DNA of 8,869 nt from Candidatus Mesolinea sp. (GTDB lineage: Bacteria > Chloroflexota > Anaerolineae > Anaerolineales > Anaerolineaceae). The notes beneath the pieces were generated by a model. It saw only the letters and a list, made by a program, of their open reading frames with translations, was not told the DNA's origin and did not search any database. The DNA is taken from contig DNSH01000136.1 of NCBI GenBank assembly GCA_003499715.1, forward strand, positions 1 through 8,869, in the 5' to 3' direction. Below, piece by piece: positions 5,819-8,869 of the stretch. The position numbers and the translations under genes are program-made. Every line of letters starts with the position of its first letter. Position 1 is the stretch's first letter.

Positions 5819-6871
5819 ATGCGCACTCACAAAGGTCACATTTTATCCCTAATGCTACTATCAATATTGCTGTTTACCGCGTGCAGCCCTGCCATTGAAT
5901 CGCGTCCAACGGCGGTTATCTCTTATGGCACCCGCAATCCGCTCCTAATCACCGCAACACCTATGCCCACCTTCACGCCTACACCAGCTCCCTTGGGAAG
6001 TGCTAATAACCCGATAGTGATGGGTTTGATTGCAGAAAACCCCCCACAAACACAGTTAGATGCGCTCCAAGAGCTGACCGCTCAGCTTTCCGCCTTTCTG
6101 CAAATGAGCGTAACGGGGAAGTTCTTTCCGGATTACCTAACCTTAGAAGCTGCACTGCAGAAGCAACAAGTACATTTAGCCTGGCTTGAGCCGGTTGAAT
6201 ACCTCTTGGCTTCCGAAAAAGGCTTGCTCAGTTCCCAACTGGTCAGCAATCATTTAGGTGTCAGCGCTTATGGGGTTCAGTTTTTAGCTCATAAAGACTC
6301 TAATCTGATTAGCTATTATGACGTAGGTACCGGCAAAGCCACAGCTGATGCTGCCACAGCGTTAGCACAGTTTTCAGGGATGCGCCCTTGCCTAACCCAA
6401 ACTAAATCCCTTGCTGGCTATTGGATCCCATTAGCTTATTTGGCCCAAAATAACATCCCCACCCAAGAGCCTGTGCTTGCTTATACCTACAGCGCAGCCA
6501 TGCGCGCAGTGTATATCAAAGGTATTTGCGATTTTACCGCGACGTATGCAATTGCCTCCGACCCACGCACGTCTTCTGAGGTGATTGGCGATTTGCCCGA
6601 TGCCCTAGACCGCTTGCCGATCATCTGGATATCACCCGCGGTGATTCCGAATCTCAATTTCTCAGCCAGTTCTCAGCTCCCCCTGCCCCTTACGGTGCAA
6701 ATTTCTGATTACCTTTTGCAGCTCGGGCGCAGTGACTCCGGTCGAGCCTTGTTGAGTGAACTCAACCAATATGAGATTGCTGGGTTAGAAGCCTTACCCG
6801 ATGATGCATACTCAGATTTGAGAGAATTACTCGCTGCTACAGATGCACGCCTGATTGATCTTTTGCCTTAG
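5819..6871 (+). CDS. PhnD-like periplasmic-binding lipoprotein
   Basis: This 350-residue protein has a lipoprotein signal. A basic N-terminus and hydrophobic core (residues 8-19) lead to FTAC with Cys22 as the likely lipidated residue. The -3 position is Phe, which is tolerated but not ideal. A Thr/Pro linker (TATPMPTFTPTPAP, 45-58) follows, then an alpha/beta solute-binding domain like the phosphonate-binding PhnD family. Evidence is NPIVMGLIAENP (64-75), LTLEAALQKQQVHLAWLEPV (107-126, the usual 'quantity of a binding partner' turn), TKSLAGYWIPLAYLAQNNI and AMRAVYIKGICDFTATYA. It should sit outside the cytoplasmic membrane and bind a small ligand, perhaps an anion, but the sequence is divergent. 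No ABC permease or ATPase gene is adjacent. The start is ATG 5819, though TTG 5813 with AAGG at 5803-5806 is a plausible alternative. Confidence 0.82.
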   Translation: MRTHKGHILSLMLLSILLFTACSPAIESRPTAVISYGTRNPLLITATPMPTFTPTPAPLGSANNPIVMGLIAENPPQTQLDALQELTAQLSAFLQMSVTGKFFPDYLTLEAALQKQQVHLAWLEPVEYLLASEKGLLSSQLVSNHLGVSAYGVQFLAHKDSNLISYYDVGTGKATADAATALAQFSGMRPCLTQTKSLAGYWIPLAYLAQNNIPTQEPVLAYTYSAAMRAVYIKGICDFTATYAIASDPRTSSEVIGDLPDALDRLPIIWISPAVIPNLNFSASSQLPLPLTVQISDYLLQLGRSDSGRALLSELNQYEIAGLEALPDDAYSDLRELLAATDARLIDLLP

Positions 6872-6881
6872 AATAGATCGC

Positions 6882-7517
6882 ATGTTGAAAATCTTACGCA
6901 TTTTACTCATCATTGCTTGTGGGGGCTTTTTCATTCTAGGATTTAGCCGCATTGCCATCATTCTCTCCACCCAAACTAAAATCGTCGAGGCTGATATAGC
7001 CCCAGCTAAACCTGTGGTGATCGTGCCAGGAGCTGGCTTGAATGCAGATGGAACACCCTCAACCCCGTTACGTGATCGGGTCGAAGCCGCGGCAGAGCTT
7101 TATTTTGCGGGTAAAGCCCAAAAAATCCTAATGAGCGGCGATAACCGCTTCATTAATTACAATGAACCAGAATCCATGCGCCAATATGCCTTGACTTTAG
7201 GAGTACCCGATGAAGATATCGTCCTCGATTATGCCGGGCGCAGCACCTACGATACTTGCTACCGCGCTAAAGCAATCTTTGGCGTTGAAGAGGCTCTCAT
7301 TGTGACCCAGGCTTATCACTTACCGCGTGCGGTTTATTTGTGTGATCATTTAGGCGTCAAAATTACCGGTGTGCCTGTTGAGCAATCGCGATACGTACGC
7401 TCACGGTATTTGTTTTGGAATATCCGAGAGGCATTTGCCAGCATGGCAGCAGTTTGGGATATTCATATTGCCAAACCATTACCAGTTTTAGGGGAACCCG
7501 AACCAATTTTCAACTAA
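6882..7517 (+). CDS. SanA/YdcF-type DUF218 membrane protein
   Basis: This 211-residue protein has an N-terminal membrane span (about residues 5-29) and a DUF218 domain (PF02698). The family includes SanA, YdcF and ElyC, which affect envelope integrity and peptidoglycan or exopolysaccharide handling in Gram-negative bacteria. Their chemistry is not settled. Motifs are VVIVPGAGLNADGTPSTPL (45-63), DRVEAAAELYFAGKAQKILM (65-84), SGDNR (85-89), YNEPESMRQYALTLGVPDED (93-112), AGRSTYDTCYRAKAIFG (118-134) and VTQAYHLPRAVYLCDHLG (141-158), closest to SanA. The frame extends back to TTG 6855, but ATG 6882 begins a normal N-terminus. There is no Shine-Dalgarno site. A TAGAAT box ends 7 nt before this ATG. 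It lies 10 nt after the lipoprotein stop and 14 nt before the HD gene, so the three are probably co-transcribed. Confidence 0.9.
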   Translation: MLKILRILLIIACGGFFILGFSRIAIILSTQTKIVEADIAPAKPVVIVPGAGLNADGTPSTPLRDRVEAAAELYFAGKAQKILMSGDNRFINYNEPESMRQYALTLGVPDEDIVLDYAGRSTYDTCYRAKAIFGVEEALIVTQAYHLPRAVYLCDHLGVKITGVPVEQSRYVRSRYLFWNIREAFASMAAVWDIHIAKPLPVLGEPEPIFN

Positions 7518-7521
7518 CATT

Positions 7522-7525
7522 GGAG
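7522..7525 (+). promoter_or_regulatory. Shine-Dalgarno site of the HD-domain gene
   Basis: GGAG lies 6 nt before ATG 7532. It decides this start over the in-frame ATG at 7415, which would lie inside the SanA-like gene and add 39 residues with no domain pattern. Confidence 0.65.
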
Positions 7526-7531
7526 AAACTG

Positions 7532-8107
7532 ATGAAGCGGGAAGAAGCATTACACATTGTGCGAACCTATGTTCAGAACGAAAGTCTCATCCGGCACATG
7601 CTTAGCGTAGAGGCAGCAATGCGTTATTATGCTGAAAAATTTGGTCAGGATGCTGAAATTTGGGGAATCACAGGGCTCTTGCACGATTTTGACTGGGAAA
7701 TTCACCCGAACCCGGAAACACATCCACTGGAAGGAGCGCCCATCCTGCGTGAAGCTGGTGTTCCCGAAGAAATCGTGCATGCGATTCTGACGCATGCTGA
7801 CCATGCTGGCTATCCACGCGTAACTTTAATGGAGAAAGCACTTTACGCTTGCGATGAAGTTACCGGCATGATCACCGCAGTTGCTCTCGTGCGGCCTTCC
7901 CGTTCGCTGTATGACTTGGAAGCCAAATCCGTGCGCAAAAAGTGGAAAGATAAAGCTTTCGCAGCCGGCGCTGACCGGCGAATTATGGAACAAGGCGCCC
8001 AAGAACTCGGTATTGACCTGTGGGAACACGTCGATAACGTAATCCTCGCTATGCGCCGTATCGCACCCGAGTTAGGCTTGGAAGGGAACTTGCCTAAGCC
8101 AGGGTAG
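7532..8107 (+). CDS. HD-domain metal-dependent phosphohydrolase, uncharacterised
   Basis: This 191-residue cytoplasmic protein has an HD domain. Likely metal ligands are His22 (LIRHMLSVEAAM), His51-Asp52 (GLLHDFDWE), His83/His88/His91 in IVHAILTHADHAG, and Asp108 in YACDEVTGMI. These fit a compact HD hydrolase of the HDIG-like kind seen in many bacteria and archaea, where the substrate is usually a nucleotide or a phosphate ester. No accessory domain is visible. The C-terminal half (from about residue 120) is helical and has SLYDLEAKSVRKKWKDKAFA. It follows the SanA-like gene by 14 nt and appears to be the last gene of that trio. It converges on the gyrase gene with a 15-nt gap and no clear terminator. 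The family is sure, the substrate is not. Confidence 0.88.
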   Translation: MKREEALHIVRTYVQNESLIRHMLSVEAAMRYYAEKFGQDAEIWGITGLLHDFDWEIHPNPETHPLEGAPILREAGVPEEIVHAILTHADHAGYPRVTLMEKALYACDEVTGMITAVALVRPSRSLYDLEAKSVRKKWKDKAFAAGADRRIMEQGAQELGIDLWEHVDNVILAMRRIAPELGLEGNLPKPG

Positions 8108-8122
8108 AACTCCTAACCTATG

Positions 8123-8869
8123 TTACGCCTTCTCCCAATAGGATGAAAAATCATCTAGGCATGTAAAACCGATCAATTCATCATCGGGTTTAAGCTTGAA
8201 TAAGATTTGCCCATTAGCTTGCCGGGTGCGTTCGACCGCATTGGTGAGGGTGAAAACCTTGCTAGCAGATTTACGGAAATGGCAAACCCCACGATCAGTT
8301 AATTTCCCGCAAAGCTGAACAACTATTGAATCCTCTCCTTTTAATTTCCAAGAAATTACCCCTTGCCCATAGCGCCCCTGCTGTGGAAATTCCTCGGCTT
8401 TAATCCGCTTCGCCCAGCCTTGGTTGGTCACCAAGCCAACCTCATTCCCAGCCTCGATCAAGCTCGCTCCCACCACGTAATCCCCCTCCTTAAGCTTGAT
8501 TCCATTCACTCCTGCCGCAAGTAAACCCATAGGACGCACGTCAGTTTCACTAAAGCGTATGCTCATCCCTTTAGCTGTGGTCAACAACACCTCCTTTTTA
8601 CCATCCGTAAGCAGCACTCTAAACAGCTCGTCCCCTTCATTAACCTTAACTAAGGTAAAACGGTTAGCAGAAGCGCCTGGTAATTCCGTTACCAATGATT
8701 TTTTGACCATGCCTTGCCGTGTAATCGTAAGGACATAGCGTTCACCTAAATCGTTTTTTTCGATTGGAATGGCAAAAGCTGCCTGAACTATTTCGTCTTC
8801 TCTTAGTGGAGAAAGCTTATGCACGGGTGTGGTTGGTACCTCACCTCGCTGTACAGGGATCGAAAGTGT
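8123..8869 (-). CDS. gyrA: DNA gyrase/topoisomerase IV A subunit, C-terminal beta-propeller (5' part outside window)
   Basis: The frame is open from the right edge to TAA at 8125-8123 and shows 248 residues. There is a GTG codon at 8824, but the frame runs past it to the edge and the content continues, so this is an internal part. The visible sequence is the GyrA-type DNA-wrapping beta-propeller, with repeated blade marks: RYVLTITRQGMVKKS, EVLLTTAKGMSIRFSETDVR followed by GLLAAGVNGIKL, NEVGLVTNQGWAKRI, and a last blade ending DDELIGFTCLDDF. This domain wraps DNA so that gyrase introduces negative supercoils. The catalytic Tyr domain and the GyrA box lie off the right edge, so gyrA and a parC-type paralogue cannot be fully separated. 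The gyrA symbol is the better guess. Confidence 0.85.
   Translation of the reverse strand, partial: TLSIPVQRGEVPTTPVHKLSPLREDEIVQAAFAIPIEKNDLGERYVLTITRQGMVKKSLVTELPGASANRFTLVKVNEGDELFRVLLTDGKKEVLLTTAKGMSIRFSETDVRPMGLLAAGVNGIKLKEGDYVVGASLIEAGNEVGLVTNQGWAKRIKAEEFPQQGRYGQGVISWKLKGEDSIVVQLCGKLTDRGVCHFRKSASKVFTLTNAVERTRQANGQILFKLKPDDELIGFTCLDDFSSYWEKA

Noticed and set aside
7415..8107. Longer start for the HD-domain gene at ATG 7415
   Set aside because: The extra 39 codons lie inside the SanA-like gene and show no domain features, whereas ATG 7532 has a GGAG site at proper spacing and begins a normal N-terminus.
8108..8122. Terminator between the HD gene and the gyrase gene
   Set aside because: The 15-nt gap has no inverted repeat or T run.

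Overview
The window is compact bacterial chromosome and looks like core and near-core genes rather than a mobile or accessory island. No rRNA, tRNA, CRISPR, insertion sequence or long repeat was seen. The best guess for the host is Chloroflexota, class Anaerolineae or a close relative. The reasons are a Thr/Pro-rich linker behind a lipoprotein signal, an archaeal-style adenosine-specific kinase (PF04008) in a bacterial context, a DUF177 protein with an extra Cys cluster, and a MetRS with a KISGS loop. This is inference from protein style, not a phylogeny.

Left part, plus strand (1-2156): the 3' end of uvrC, then an unlisted 34-residue single-span membrane protein, a SagB-type nitroreductase and an MTA/SAH-nucleosidase-like gene. 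The first three are packed tightly enough (1-nt gap, then a 1-nt stop/start overlap) to suggest one operon. The nucleosidase follows 8 nt later, but its frame is broken at a T6 run. Removing one T rebuilds a full-length protein.

Middle (2166-5728): metG (MetRS) on the minus strand is preceded by yceD/DUF177, also minus, with a good rho-independent terminator between them. rdgB (ITPase) diverges from yceD across a short promoter region. The PF04008 gene on the minus strand converges on rdgB with a 3-nt gap. The rpmF gene that often follows yceD is not here.

Right part (5813-8869): a plus-strand trio of a PhnD-like solute-binding lipoprotein, a SanA/DUF218 membrane protein and an HD-domain hydrolase diverges from the PF04008 gene. 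It converges on the C-terminal beta-propeller part of a GyrA/ParC-type topoisomerase subunit that runs off the right edge.

Genes cover nearly everything, and the only gaps of note are the promoter regions at about 3966-4075, 4565-4639 and 5729-5818. No obvious new multi-gene system is present. The items most worth checking are the broken nucleosidase, the small membrane protein, the orphan PhnD-like lipoprotein with its two partners, and the possible leaderless starts.
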